Source of the DNA: Daldinia sp. FL1419
Taxonomy: Eukaryota; Ascomycota; Sordariomycetes; Xylariales; Hypoxylaceae
DNA length: 64,000 nt
NCBI GenBank assembly: GCA_025201765.1
Contig: MU623345.1
Location: 186,001-250,000, forward strand
Reading direction: 5' to 3'
Both the position numbers and the translations under genes were made by a program. The notes under the pieces are model-generated. The model saw only the letters and a list, made by a program, of their open reading frames with translations, did no database searches and was not told the DNA's origin. Of the stretch, positions 11,973-23,085 are shown piece after piece; within the stretch, counting starts at the first letter, position 1; every line of letters starts with the position of its first letter.

Positions 11973-13369
11973 TTAGATTAGGTCAGCAACGTTCATCGGC
12001 ATCTCCTCAATCTGGGTGCTGTAGAACTGCTCAATCTCACGCATCATTCGGACATCCTCAGCAGTAACGAAGTTGATGGCAACACCCTTTCGGCCGAAAC
12101 GACCACCACGACCGATACGGTGGATGTAGTTCTCACGGTTGGCAGGTAGATCGTAGTTGATGACTAGAGAAACCTGCTGGACGTCGATACCACGGGCCAA
12201 AAGGTCAGTGGCGATGAGAACACGAGAAGAACCAGATCGGAACTCCTTCATAATCAGGTCACGTTGAGCCTGGTCCATGTCACCGTGCATAGCAGACACA
12301 GTGAAGTCACGGGCAGTGAGCTTATCAGTGAGCCAATCAACCTTTCTACGGGTGTTGCAGAAGATGACCGCCTGCGTGATGGTAACGGTCTCGTAGAGAT
12401 CGGAGAGAGTGTCCAGCTTCCACTCCTCCTTCTCGACAGCAATGTAAAATTGCTTAATACCTTCAAGGGTAAGTTCGTCCTTCTTGACAAGAATGCGGAC
12501 GGGGTCTCGCATGAACTTGGTAGTAACCTCAAGAACGTCCTGGGGCATGGTGGCGGACAGAAGAACGACCTGGGTGGACTGGGGAAGAAGTTGGAAGATA
12601 TCGTAGATTTGCTCGGTGAAACCACGCTGTACGATAAATCATTAGTTTTGCCGGATAGATAAAGAGGTGAAGCGGCAGTACTCACAGAAAGCATCTCGTC
12701 GGCCTCATCGAGAACAAACATCTTCATGCCATCCGTCTTGAGGAATCGTCGCTGGATCATGTCGTGAACACGACCAGGGGTACCAACAACGACCTGGGGG
12801 CCTTCCTGAAGGGCCTTCATGTCCTCACGGACGCTAGTTCCACCGATACAAGCATGGCACTCGATGTTCATGAAGTCGCCAATAGCGACAACGACCTTCT
12901 GGATCTGTTGAGCCAGCTCACGGGTGGGAGCCAGAATGAGCGCCTGGCACTGCTTGACGTTGGGGTCGATCTTCTGGAGAACGGAGATAGAGAAAGTAGC
13001 GGTCTTGCCAGTACCAGACTGGGCCTGCGCAATTACATCGTGACCTATCGCAGGGGGGTTGGGTTAATATTTTACGCATATTATATTAAAGGGGGAGTAG
13101 AAAGGTGGAAACTTACCCTTGATGACCGGCATGATCGCGCGCTGCTGAATAGCAGAAGGGCGCTCGAATCCATAAGCGTAGACGCCTTTGAAACAATTGT
13201 TAGCTCACCGCAACAAAAAAAAAAAAAAGTGGTATCTAAGGGGGGGCGCTCTCTTACCTCGCAGCAACTCGGCCTTGAGGTTCATCTCATCGAAAGAATC
13301 GACAGTCTCGTCATAGTTAGACTCGATCTGGGATTGCTCGATATCCTCGAGCCCCTTGTCGGTAGCCAT
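11973..13369 (-). CDS. TIF1: ATP-dependent RNA helicase eIF4A
   Basis: Exons (minus) 13369-13258, 13185-13117, 13044-12686 and 12626-11973 give 397 residues, the usual eIF4A length. The DEAD-box motifs appear in order: Q motif (GFERPSAIQQ), motif I AQSGTGKT, PTRELA, GG, TPGR, DEAD, SAT, then IFCNTRRK, ARGIDVQQV and HRIGRGGR. The end, MPMNVADLI, is the eIF4A terminus. In eIF4F the enzyme unwinds 5' leader structure for 40S scanning in the cytoplasm. FAL1 and DDX48 are close relatives, but the N-terminus and C-terminal end favour eIF4A. It is divergent from the F-box/JmjC gene, with about 750 bp between starts. Introns are 59-72 bp; one contains a long A run next to its branch region. Confidence 0.95.
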
Positions 13370-14124
13370 GATTGTAGATTTATCGACGCGACTTCTCGAA
13401 TTCCAAGCACAGCTTAGAATTCAAGAATTGTAATGGCGATCTTGGTGGGGTTGAAGAAAATAGGCGCACGAACTTTGCACTTTGGCAAGTCGTACCGCGT
13501 AAAAAAATTAAAGTTGTGAAAGAAATGGACTTAAATACTCTCAATTATAGAGAGTAAGAATGTCCAAATGGTAATGTTTCTTTGCGTTGTGTTGTTGATT
13601 TAATCTGGAACGATTGGAAAAAAAATCGAAGGTGGGAAGAAAAGCCCAAGATCAATGAGGTAGATGTAGAGGTAGGTAAAAAAAAATTTGAGTGGGGGTA
13701 AACGTCGGCCAAACCCTGATGCGGGGCTCTAGTTTCTGAATCGTTACCTTGGAAGGTTCTACGCAGCGGCAAGCGGCGTGATTTCCCAGACTTGCCCAAA
13801 ATTTTATTTTAGTTTTATTTTTTATTTTTATTTTTATTTTTTAACCTTACGATGCTCATGTAATGCGCTAAAGCATTTGATACAGCACGCAAAAATGCCT
13901 GCGTCTCCACAAAACTGAAAATATACAAGACCCAAAAACCTGACCTTGGTTCAACTTTCTGCACCTCTGCATGGGGAAATACCAGTATGACATAGACTTT
14001 TGTGACTCATTACAAGTTATCTTGTGGCAAAGCGTCCCAGTCATCAAGTTCACAGACCTTTTTATTAAGGACTTGTTAAGGGCTTGTCCTAAAGGGGCAG
14101 TCCGCAGACCAAGCTATAGTAACT
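13370..14124. other. Divergent intergenic promoter region
   Basis: This stretch separates the start of eIF4A (-) from the F-box/JmjC gene (+). It has A/T homopolymer runs (for example T-rich repeats near 13800-13840) typical of nucleosome-depleted fungal promoters. No gene was seen. Confidence 0.4.
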
Positions 14125-15870
14125 ATGCTATTAGCAGAAGGGGTCAGTCGAGGAGGTATTAGTGGAAGTGCACCAGAAAATGGAGACGATTTATACTTGA
14201 CAGCTACTGGGGTATCGTCAGATTCCATCCCAGTTCATCCAATGGGCGTTAAGCCTCTTGGGAATCAATACTTTGCATCTGGTCCAACTGCTCGGCAGTC
14301 TCTCGGTTTCTTGACTCAACTTCCAGATGAGATGATATTGCAAATACTCGAATACTTTGATATTAAGACACTAAAAGACGTTGGGTTTACTTGCCGTTTC
14401 CTTTACGCTTTTTGCCACCTCGACGAGCTTTGGAAAACATTATTTCTTGAGTAAGTCATAAAACGGGAATGATGTGTCAACCTAGACAGTCATCAAATAG
14501 CCCCTTGAGAGAATCCATCTACTTGAGGGCAATATACTAATTTTTCCGTGAATTATAAAGGAATGGCTCCAAGCCGCTTACTTGGCAAGGTTCATGGAGG
14601 GGTACACTCCTGAAAGCTCCCGCTGGCTGGCGTCCTGGGATTGATTGTAGCAATGTCTTCTCCGATGTCATTCATAGGCCATTCGCTTGTACTTACGTTG
14701 CCCTCGGAAAATATGCATCCAGTATTCCCCGGGCAAATCAGATCAGCAGGTTAGAACAGCTTGGCTACGATGAATTTGCGCAGAATTGGAGCAATAGGCC
14801 ATTCATATTGACTAATTGCATTCAACGCTGGCCAGTATACAGTGACTGGAGTATCGAGGAGCTAAATAAGAAATATTCAGCCGTTGAGTTCCGTGCCGAA
14901 GCCGTGGACTGGCCATTTTCGGTTTATCATGAATATATGTCCAATAATGAGGACGAGAGTCCGCTATACCTATTCGATAAGGGGTTCGCCGAGAAGATGA
15001 ATATTCAGATAGGGCATGGCACAGATGCGGTATACTGGCCCCCCGAGTGCTTTGGCCCAGACCTATTCGAGTTGCTCGGAGAAGAAAGACCAGCTCATCG
15101 ATGGCTCATTATTGGGCCTAAGCGTAGCGGCTCAACTTTCCACAAGGATCCGAACGCCACCAGCGCCTGGAATGCTGTTTTGGAAGGATCAAAATATTGG
15201 ATTAGTACGTATGATCTAAAGGATTTTTGAACCTTTTCTTTGCTCTTATACCATGACATGATTTTTTCTCTTTGGGCTAACTGGTGGGGTTTTGCCGCTT
15301 TGTATTCATTCATTGAACCTTTTACGAATAACTGAGGCTAACGGATATGCCTTAGTGTTCCCACCAACAGCGCAGGTTCCCGGTGTTTATGTTTCAGAGG
15401 ATAGCAGCGAAGTTACTAGCCCGCTAAGCATAGCCGAATGGTTACTCGAGTTTCACGCGGAAGCACGTGCGGTGCCTGGCTGCGTGGAAGGCGTTTGCAA
15501 AGCGGGCGAGATCCTACACGTGCCTAGCGGCTGGTGGCATCTAGTTGTAAACCTCGAGGCTGGTATAGCTCTAACCCAAAATTTCGTGCCCAAGTCACAC
15601 CTGGCGGATGTCCTCTCGTTTCTCAGAGACAAGCCAGGTCAAGTAACAGGCTTCAAAAGTAGCATTGAAAGCCCACATGATCTATTCGTAGAGCGGCTTA
15701 AGACCGATTACCCGAAACTCCTTGATGACGCCCTTGAAGAGTTGGAACGGAGAAGCTTGACCAAGAAGAGGAAATGGGAAGAGGCTATAGGAAAGAAAAG
15801 CGACGACGAGAACGGAGGTGGTGGGTTTAGCTTTGGTTTCGGAGGTGACTCCGATGAGGAGATACCTTAG
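14125..15870 (+). CDS. F-box and JmjC-domain protein
   Basis: Exons 14125-14450, 14561-15204 and 15356-15870 give 494 residues. An F-box lies near residues 65-108 (LPDEMILQILEYFD). A JMJD6-like JmjC domain follows, with the Fe(II) ligands visible as His303 and Asp305 (FHKDPN) and His385 (SGWWHLVVN); the Asn after it and the TQNF strand are also family-typical. Such enzymes are 2-oxoglutarate dioxygenases that hydroxylate or demethylate lysine or arginine, and the F-box suggests recruitment to an SCF ubiquitin ligase. The C-terminal tail is Lys-rich, then Gly/Asp/Glu-rich. The second intron is 151 bp with a CTAAC branch site and restores the IMFPPT strand. Substrate is unknown. Confidence 0.9.
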
Positions 15871-17457
15871 AATAGACCTGAAATAAGATGCTAGAATTCC
15901 CCCCCTTTTTTTGAAACTTCTCATTCGACGTGGGGGTATCACAAGAGCTACATCTGTATCTACCTACCTATGTAAGTTGTTCCTGACCTATGGGTGATAA
16001 GGCCGCATTCGTCCCCGGTCAGCTTCTCGTCACACAATACAAGCGGCTGAGGGGCACTGGAAACTTGAAAGAATGTTGGTGGCTTGCGCCTCGTAAACCC
16101 TTTCTCCGGTATTAAGTCTCTGTTTCCGGAATAGGCGAATCGAACAGAGCGGTTTTTCTTTTTCTTCTTCTTTTTTTTTTTCAAGACAACTTGGTACCTA
16201 CCTGAGTACCTAGGTTAAGTAGTTACCGCTTTTAATTTGACCGAGTCTTACTAGGCGGTGTTCTGTCATCTCTAAAAATGTAAGACTAAAATAGGTGAAA
16301 TCTGATAGATTAAACGTCAGAGAGTTACATGTAGCGGTTGAAAATTTGGATCTTGCATTTCGGTGTAAGTGCATTCGTTTTTAGTTCTAAGCCTACTAAC
16401 ATCGGTGCTACCTCTTTGCATACATACCTATATACCTATATTACATCGATGCATCGTACCAACGTATGTAGTGTACATATGTACGAACCTTGGAAGTTTA
16501 CCTACAGGTAAGATGGAGGTAAGTGGTACGGAGCGTCTGAGACAAAGCCCGGCCCCCGATTAGAATTTTGAGTTATAAATAGTACCTCGTAGTGCAGTAT
16601 ATGTACTTTGCGGGGCTAGCTTGTAATAGGCTACATTCAAGTACATATACCGCCTCGCGTGGTAGCTTACTACCTTAGGTACCTCATAATAGGGCAGATA
16701 GCGGTAATGGTGGGCAATGGTTAGGCAATGGTTGGCAGTCGTTAATATTACCTAGCTGAGCCCCCCCACATTGATTGCATCAAGCCGTCCAGACGAGTCC
16801 ATACTAGCACCTAACTGTAACTTTACTGGATTCCCACGTCTCTCCTGCGAAGCCTCCCTGTTTCCGCGACACGTAGGTGCAACTTCAAGGCAACCAGCCA
16901 GTTCTTGGGAGCTACATCCCAAGAAAGGCTTTTCTGCTTCTGATCGTAACATTATAAACATCGTAACACCGTACACATTCGTTTCTACCTGTGTATTTTG
17001 TTCAGGGTTGTTGTTTTTAAAAAAGAACTTCCTTTTTTTATTTATTTTTGTTTCTTCAACATTCAACACGAGTCTCGTCTCGTCTCACGGCATCTGCAGA
17101 AATGCGAATAGTCGCTTATTCTCTGTGGCACCCATCTTTTAGTTAACACTCCGCCTTTTTTCGCGTTCCTTGCGATTATCTCCTCCCCTCTTGCCTACCT
17201 CATACTCATCATATATACACTATTGGGGAATCTATAGCTATCTCTTACTTTCTAATAAAGCCAGCAACAGCTTGCTTACGCTTGACTTTCGCCGGCCGAA
17301 CTATATCCCCCCCCTGAGGGCCGACGCTAATCGATATATCTATCAACCTGTACCTGAGCCCCGTGTTGACTCACCCCCTTACTTTGTTGCTTACTTGAGC
17401 ACCTTTCACAACTTACACCTAAACACATTACCCGTTTTTGTCTACACTCGCCTAATC
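15871..17457. other. Intergenic; pyrimidine-rich leader of next gene
   Basis: About 1.6 kb. The first 800 bases are AT-rich with several TACCTAGGTA-like motifs (near 16195-16215 and 16675-16690). From about 16950 the + strand turns C/T-rich, which looks like a long promoter or 5' leader of the CCCH-Smr gene. Open frames reading through this leader lack ATG starts or known domains. Confidence 0.4.
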
Positions 17458-19756
17458 ATGGTTTCCGACGAAACGTTCGAGATATGCCTCCCTGTTCTAC
17501 AGGACCCGAACCTCGACGATGATGACAAGACAGACAAGATTGAAGAGCTTCTAAAAAGCGAGACACCCTTAAACGGTTCTTCTCTAGAGAATGCAGTGCT
17601 TGACGTGCTCTGGCGATACCGCGAAGGAGGAGGGAGTGCGACCTCACCTCCACCGATCCGACAAACTATCCTTCGCCGGCCTTCTCCAGCCTCGTGGCGG
17701 GGCTCGTCGACTCCTTTGTCGGGTTCTCCTCGCTTAGGAGTGAGCCCCCTAGCCCCGCCAGGCTTTGTTCCGACAAGCCTCAGCCGAACTAAGTCCTCGA
17801 CCGTATCACCCTTCTCATCTCCGCGTCCATCTCCGCGACTCGCGTTCTCGGCCCCGGTAATACCCCACAGCCCGAATCTAAACGCCTACGAATTTGCCAA
17901 TGATACGAGTCCTTCCCAAGAGATATTCGGCGATCTGCAGACTGAAAACGTTGATTGGTTAGTGAGTGACGATGCACTCAGTGTTACTTCTTCCGTGGGC
18001 ACATCTAGTGGCCTCAACGCCGCAGCCCCTGAATACGTGTCTGCTCAGCAGACGGATATGACACCGTACGACATGTTACGCTCGATCCTTGGCCAATCCA
18101 AGACCGATGAAGAGATCGAGCTAGCTCTTTCTATGCATGGTTACGATCTTAGCGCTACTATTGCATCCATAATGGAGTCGCAAGCTCAGGACTCAACAAA
18201 TGTTGCAGGACTTACCCCTGAATCTAAGAGTGTACTCATTGGTAAATCCATGACACCGGATGGAAGACCAACAACACCATCAACTCAGGGCAAAGCTGGC
18301 ATCATCTGCAAATTCTATCTATCTACTGGCCAGTGCCTCCGGGCGGACTGTCGTTTCAGCCATGATCTTAGCAATCATCTCTGCAAGTGAGTTAAACTTA
18401 CTGTTTCCATCGTTTCGTTATATATACTAATCTTTTTTTTAGGTATTGGGTTACGGGTAACTGCTTGGCCGGGGATACATGCATTTTTTCCCACGACCCA
18501 GCACACCTTATAAACCGCCTCAACGTGGAAGAAAATGGCACATCGCAGAAAAATCAGAGCCTACAAGTGCAAGACTTTAGCTCGTTCCCGTCTCTGCGGC
18601 CAGATACGCCGGAATTAAATCCTTACGCTGCTAGTTTTAATTATCCCACATCTGGAGTAACACCTCCACCTGGACTTAAACCTTATGGTAACGATAACTC
18701 CCACCCTCGCTCGCGTCCTGGAAGTCGACATCAAGCGAAAGAAGGTATGAGTGCGCCGCAAATAGACGATAATGATGCATTCCCTTCTCTTGGATCAGTT
18801 TCTGGTAAACCCAACAAAAAGCATCATGGGAAGCGTGGTGGACATGGTCATGGCCACAAAGATAACTTTACACCAAGTTCCCTCGCTGATATTGTAAAAA
18901 TGTCGCCATCTCCCGGACCCGGATCCGGGTCCGGGTCCAGTCGACAAGAATCGAAGAAGATTGGCCGCAACGGAAGTGCTTCTAGCATTAAGAATGGAGA
19001 AAATAGTGCTGCCGCTCAGGCTATTCCCATGCCCAAGCACATTCCTTGGCTAGAGACGGGAGATAAGGCAAACAAAGCCTACTTGAAGGCCCGCCAGGAG
19101 GCCATCAAACATGGTGGTCTCCGTAACAAATTCCTACAAAGGTTCGCGGATTTTCAATCTTGTAAAATGTATGCAAAGCTAACTTTAGCTTCAGTGCCGC
19201 GCAGGCTTGGAATCGTAATGATGCTCGAGCTGCGAAGGCTCTTAGTCTCCGAGGTCAGAGTGAGAATGACCTCATGCGAAAGGCTCATCGAGAAGCTGCG
19301 CGGGAGCTGTACGAGGAGCGCAACAAGCAAAACTCGCCTAACGCGGAGATTTTCGTAGACCTACACGGTCTTCACCCTGACGAAGCCGTCGAATATCTCG
19401 AGAAAGTGCTCTTAGAAAACGGTAAGGAAGCCCGACCCGTATACGCCATTACTGGAACCGGTCATCATAGTAAGAACGGAAAAGACAAAGTGGGTAAGGC
19501 GATCAGGAACTTCCTCAACGAGTGGAGATATGCGTACCGCGAGTTCTCGGTTCCTGGGGATCGGAACAACATGGGAGGTATTCTCGGAATCGACGCGAAG
19601 AGCTGGGACAAGTCCCTTGCGAGAGAGGGCCCCAGGGACAAGGACGAATCGAAGGAGGACGTAGATATCCTAAGCCAAGGAGTGGAAATTGGGGATGGAA
19701 AGGTTAGACTCCTCGTCCGCGATCCTCCTAAGGGGCCCAGTAATCGAGGACGGTGA
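17458..19756 (+). CDS. CCCH zinc finger, DUF1771 and Smr-domain protein
   Basis: Exons 17458-18386, 18443-19141 and 19189-19756 give 731 residues. Order: a Ser/Pro-rich region; a CUE-like helical segment (about 201-240); two CCCH fingers (first Cys at 284 and 309, spacings C-x8-C-x4-C-x3-H and C-x7-C-x5-C-x3-H); a disordered stretch with His/Gly-rich and Gly-Ser/Pro-Gly repeats; DUF1771 (about 520-590); and an Smr domain with DLHG at 600-603 and TGTGHH near 631. Smr domains are RNA endonucleases or nucleic-acid binders; yeast Cue2 combines CUE and Smr in no-go mRNA decay. A cytoplasmic RNA-surveillance role is inferred. The second intron is only 47 bp, with GCTAAC directly before the acceptor, and is needed to restore the DUF1771 frame. 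Confidence 0.88.
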
Positions 19757-21187
19757 CTAGTAGGAGATAATATAGTGAATAAAGCAAGTTGAAATCTTTC
19801 TTATAATAGGCGGCCCTGGAGCTATTTATCTTAGGGGCCTAGGGTTTCTGCGATATCCCGATATCATATCGAAACATGACTATTGGCAGGGGTCGCCTAC
19901 GTAATATCTACTTAGATTCCGGTTCGATGGCCGGATCGACATCCGACGTTAATCGGGGACATGATGTAATGGATAGGTACCTAGGTAGTCAGTCACCTGA
20001 GCTAGGAGGTAGATGGGTACGTTGTATGAGGTACTCGACAAGTGCACTAATGATTGCCAAGTCGCGAGTTCTGATACGTGTATATTCTGATACGGGTTTA
20101 ATATGAAACCTTTTCCTCTTGCAACCCCGATCTCGGGTTTGCCTTATCGCGCCGGGGGTTATTAACCGCGCTGTCGGAATGTTATGCCGCGCATTTGATC
20201 GTGGCTAAGGTTTGGGTTTTTTGGGGGGGGTTTTTTTGTATTCGAGTTTGGTAGGTGTAGCAGATACTTGCAGATAGCATGTAGCAGGCATGAGGCAGAT
20301 GTGAGGTAAGTACTGTATGCCAGTATCGTACAACCTACCGACCCCAGGTGCAGCGGGAGGTACCTTCTCAGCCCTGCTGTGTCCGACTCGGTAGTGTGGG
20401 CGAGGAAAGGTACATTGTATTCTAGCTCAGGTACGCCGTATTATCGGTACCTAGTGTATCTACAAAGGGGGCACGCAAGCACGCTACACTAGGTACGAAA
20501 GTACCCGATGCATGCTCCCCATCCAATTGGTCCCTTTTTTTTCCTTTTTTAGTTTTTCAGCTTGTTCCTTTGCATAGGTACCTACGTAGGTAAAGTAGTT
20601 AGTACATAATTATGTAACTAGTATGTATGTACATCTTTACAGGTTGCCAAGCTCCATAGGAGACTGTGGGAATAGCGGAATTGAGGTACTACATACAATA
20701 CATAATTACATGTAACTAGTTACTACGTTTGCATTTCCAATCCTGCGAATGTATCAGCGCGGCGCTAGGTAGCAACAATCTGTCCCTGACGTCCTTCCGG
20801 GGGCGTGCGTAGACTTTATTCTCTTCTCTTCTTCCTTTTTTTCTTCCCTGAATTAACAAATGTTTGGTTGTGGAAAAGCTATCCAATTTCTAAGAGATTA
20901 GTTACCTGACTTGTTAGGGGTTTGTATTATTTTATTATTATTTTTGAACTCGTTTACGTCAGGGAGTATGGATGGATAGTCTTGCTTGAAGATACCCTGG
21001 CTACTGCATCTAGACTTCGATTTCGATTACTGCGAATATCGAGGCTTATACGGGAGAGGAGAATCGCTACGTCCCGGGTTTCCAATTATACTTCGTCCGC
21101 TGTGTCGACGATAGTATCTCACTGCAACGATACGATCCGCTTTCTAAGAAGCTAAGCTAAGCTGAGCTTCGCAGCGAAACCGCCAAC
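19757..21187. other. Intergenic, low complexity
   Basis: About 1.4 kb without a supported gene. It holds TACCTAGGTA-like motifs (near 19975, 20450 and 20575), G- and T-homopolymer runs near 20220 and C/T-rich sequence before the TVP38 start. Confidence 0.4.
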
Positions 21188-22426
21188 ATGCCTCCCGACC
21201 ACGAATCTCAAGAACCCATGCTTTCCGCCTCACACCCGCCCTCACACTCCCCATCTCCTTCTCCCTCCCCGCGGCCGTCTTCCCCCCGCCAACCAGAAAC
21301 AGAAACCTCCCTCCCGCCATGGATCCGACCCAGCTCCCAGCGTCTCTCCTCCGGAACCCACGCCCGGCGCCTCTCGACGCCGTACTCCCGCTCCGCAGCC
21401 GCCGACCCCTCCACATTCTCCCAGCGCATAGTCCACGCAACCCTGTCCTTCGGGACCAACATGCACGCGCTATTCTACAGCATGACTCTGCTCCAGCGCA
21501 TCGTCGCCGTGGCTCTCCTCGTCGTGCTCAACGTGCTGCTCGTCCTCTTCCTCATCTTCTCGCACCGCATTTTCGCCGCCCTGGCCCCCGTCGCCAAAGG
21601 CTGGCGAGAACTCCCCGGCGGGTGGTTGATTGTCTTCTTCATGACGTGCGCTTCCGGATTCCCCCCTATGATCGGATATAGCACGTGCGTCACCATCGCG
21701 GGTTTCGTGTACGGGTTCCCTGGCGGATGGCCGATTGTGGCGAGTGGCACGGTGGTGGGCTCGACGGCGGCGTTTTTGGCGAGTAGGACGGTGTTTAGCG
21801 GGTATGTGCATTCGTTGGTTGGTGCGGATAAGAGGTTCGTTGCTTTGGGACAGGTTCTTCGTCGAGATGGTTTGCTAGTTCTCGCCGCGATTCGGTTCTG
21901 CCCCTTACCGTTCAGTTTGAGCAACGGGTTTCTCGCTACGATCCCAAGCATTACGCCTTGGCGTTTCGCGCTCGCTACGGCAATGGCATCGCCCAAGTTA
22001 CTCGTCCACGTCTTCATTGGTAGTCGGTTGGCATTGCTAGCCGAAAGCGGAGATAAAATGAGCGCGGGCGACAAGGCGGTGAATTATCTGAGCATGATAC
22101 TCGGCAGTATCGTGGGCATCACACTAAGTCTACTCATCTATCGACGCACAATGGCGCGTGCCCGGGAACTTGCGCGTGAAGAAACTGCCGAGAACGGTGT
22201 AGCGATCGACGGCGAGCTAAATGAGGAGCTAGGTCTAGGGTATGGCGATTTAGAAGAGGGGAGACGGCAGAGGCCGGGAGAAGCGGATGAAGCGGCACTC
22301 ATGGACGACGACGATATCTCGCTATGGGAGACGGATGCCGTCGATGGGGAATACAGAGATGAGGAGGAGGAGGAGGATGCGACTCCAAGAGCGAACGGAA
22401 AAAGCTCCAACGGAGAGCGTCGATAA
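21188..22426 (+). CDS. TVP38: Golgi membrane protein TVP38 (VTT/SNARE-associated family)
   Basis: A single exon encodes 412 residues. The first 95 residues are Ser/Pro-rich and cytosolic-looking. Hydrophobic segments follow: about 101-128, then a VTT/DedA-like block (WLIVFFM, GFPPMIGYS, IAGFVYGFPGGW, ASGTVVGSTAAFLASR), a second half with RFCPLPFSLSNG and a final segment before the acidic C-terminal tail. The FPPxIGYS and YGFxxGW motifs and the re-entrant helix pattern are those of TVP38/TMEM64 proteins of late Golgi/endosome vesicles. The gene is notably GC-rich and produces many long overlapping open frames on both strands, which are artefacts. The tail is rich in Asp/Glu. Confidence 0.92.
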   Translation: MPPDHESQEPMLSASHPPSHSPSPSPSPRPSSPRQPETETSLPPWIRPSSQRLSSGTHARRLSTPYSRSAAADPSTFSQRIVHATLSFGTNMHALFYSMTLLQRIVAVALLVVLNVLLVLFLIFSHRIFAALAPVAKGWRELPGGWLIVFFMTCASGFPPMIGYSTCVTIAGFVYGFPGGWPIVASGTVVGSTAAFLASRTVFSGYVHSLVGADKRFVALGQVLRRDGLLVLAAIRFCPLPFSLSNGFLATIPSITPWRFALATAMASPKLLVHVFIGSRLALLAESGDKMSAGDKAVNYLSMILGSIVGITLSLLIYRRTMARARELAREETAENGVAIDGELNEELGLGYGDLEEGRRQRPGEADEAALMDDDDISLWETDAVDGEYRDEEEEEDATPRANGKSSNGERR

Positions 22427-23085
22427 GTAGACATTGCCAGTTGTTTGCAAGTTCACCAATAAGATTTTCGTCCGTGTACGAAATACGGGATACATCAGGC
22501 GTCTATGGAGTCGAGAACATAAGAAAGGGCGGCTTAGTAGCATGGAATTTTTTGTATTTTGGAGTGTACGGCATAACATGGATGGGCAATATCAAATCAC
22601 ATTAGCTAAACGGGATAAGCAAAGGCACCTTAGGCAGGGCAGACCACTTTTGATTTTTGATCATGGGAAAAGGAGTAAAAATATTATTGTACTTGCTATA
22701 AGTCAAATCGAAGCCAGTTTCTCAATTTCCTGCTCTTGAAGGGTATCGTGTCATCCATTGCTAATTTCCTCGTTCTTAACGCCTTAACTAATGCTATTAT
22801 AAAAAGTAAAGCAAAGAAAAAGAATTAAAAACCCGACGCCTCATACATTACGTTACCATGATGTTATGAATACCCTTCCAGCCGTTCTAAAGCGGTCCGA
22901 TTCTTTCGTGATGTGTGTAAGGAAACTCGCCTGCTCTAAATCAAATATTCCACGACCAATTCTGTAGCTTGAGCCATCTCACCCGTAAACCAGCATGAAA
23001 TAAAATAGCAAAATACTAATCGACGCAAATCATAGTCACAGGCGTAATCTCCGCTACAATAAAAGTTCGTATCGGCTCGAGACGT
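22427..23085. other. Convergent 3' intergenic region
   Basis: About 660 bases between the 3' ends of TVP38 (+) and the next minus-strand gene. AT-rich, with nothing beyond expected 3' UTRs. Confidence 0.4.

Noticed and set aside
12764..13417. 217-aa open frame opposite eIF4A
   Set aside because: It is the complement of conserved eIF4A exons and introns; an artefact of coding bias.
16120..16160. Reverse-strand tRNA B-box-like string
   Set aside because: Upstream sequence is a poly-purine run without an A-box or stems.
21208..22074. Several long minus-strand and alternate frames over TVP38
   Set aside because: GC-rich codons in the real gene suppress stops in other frames; none has a known domain.
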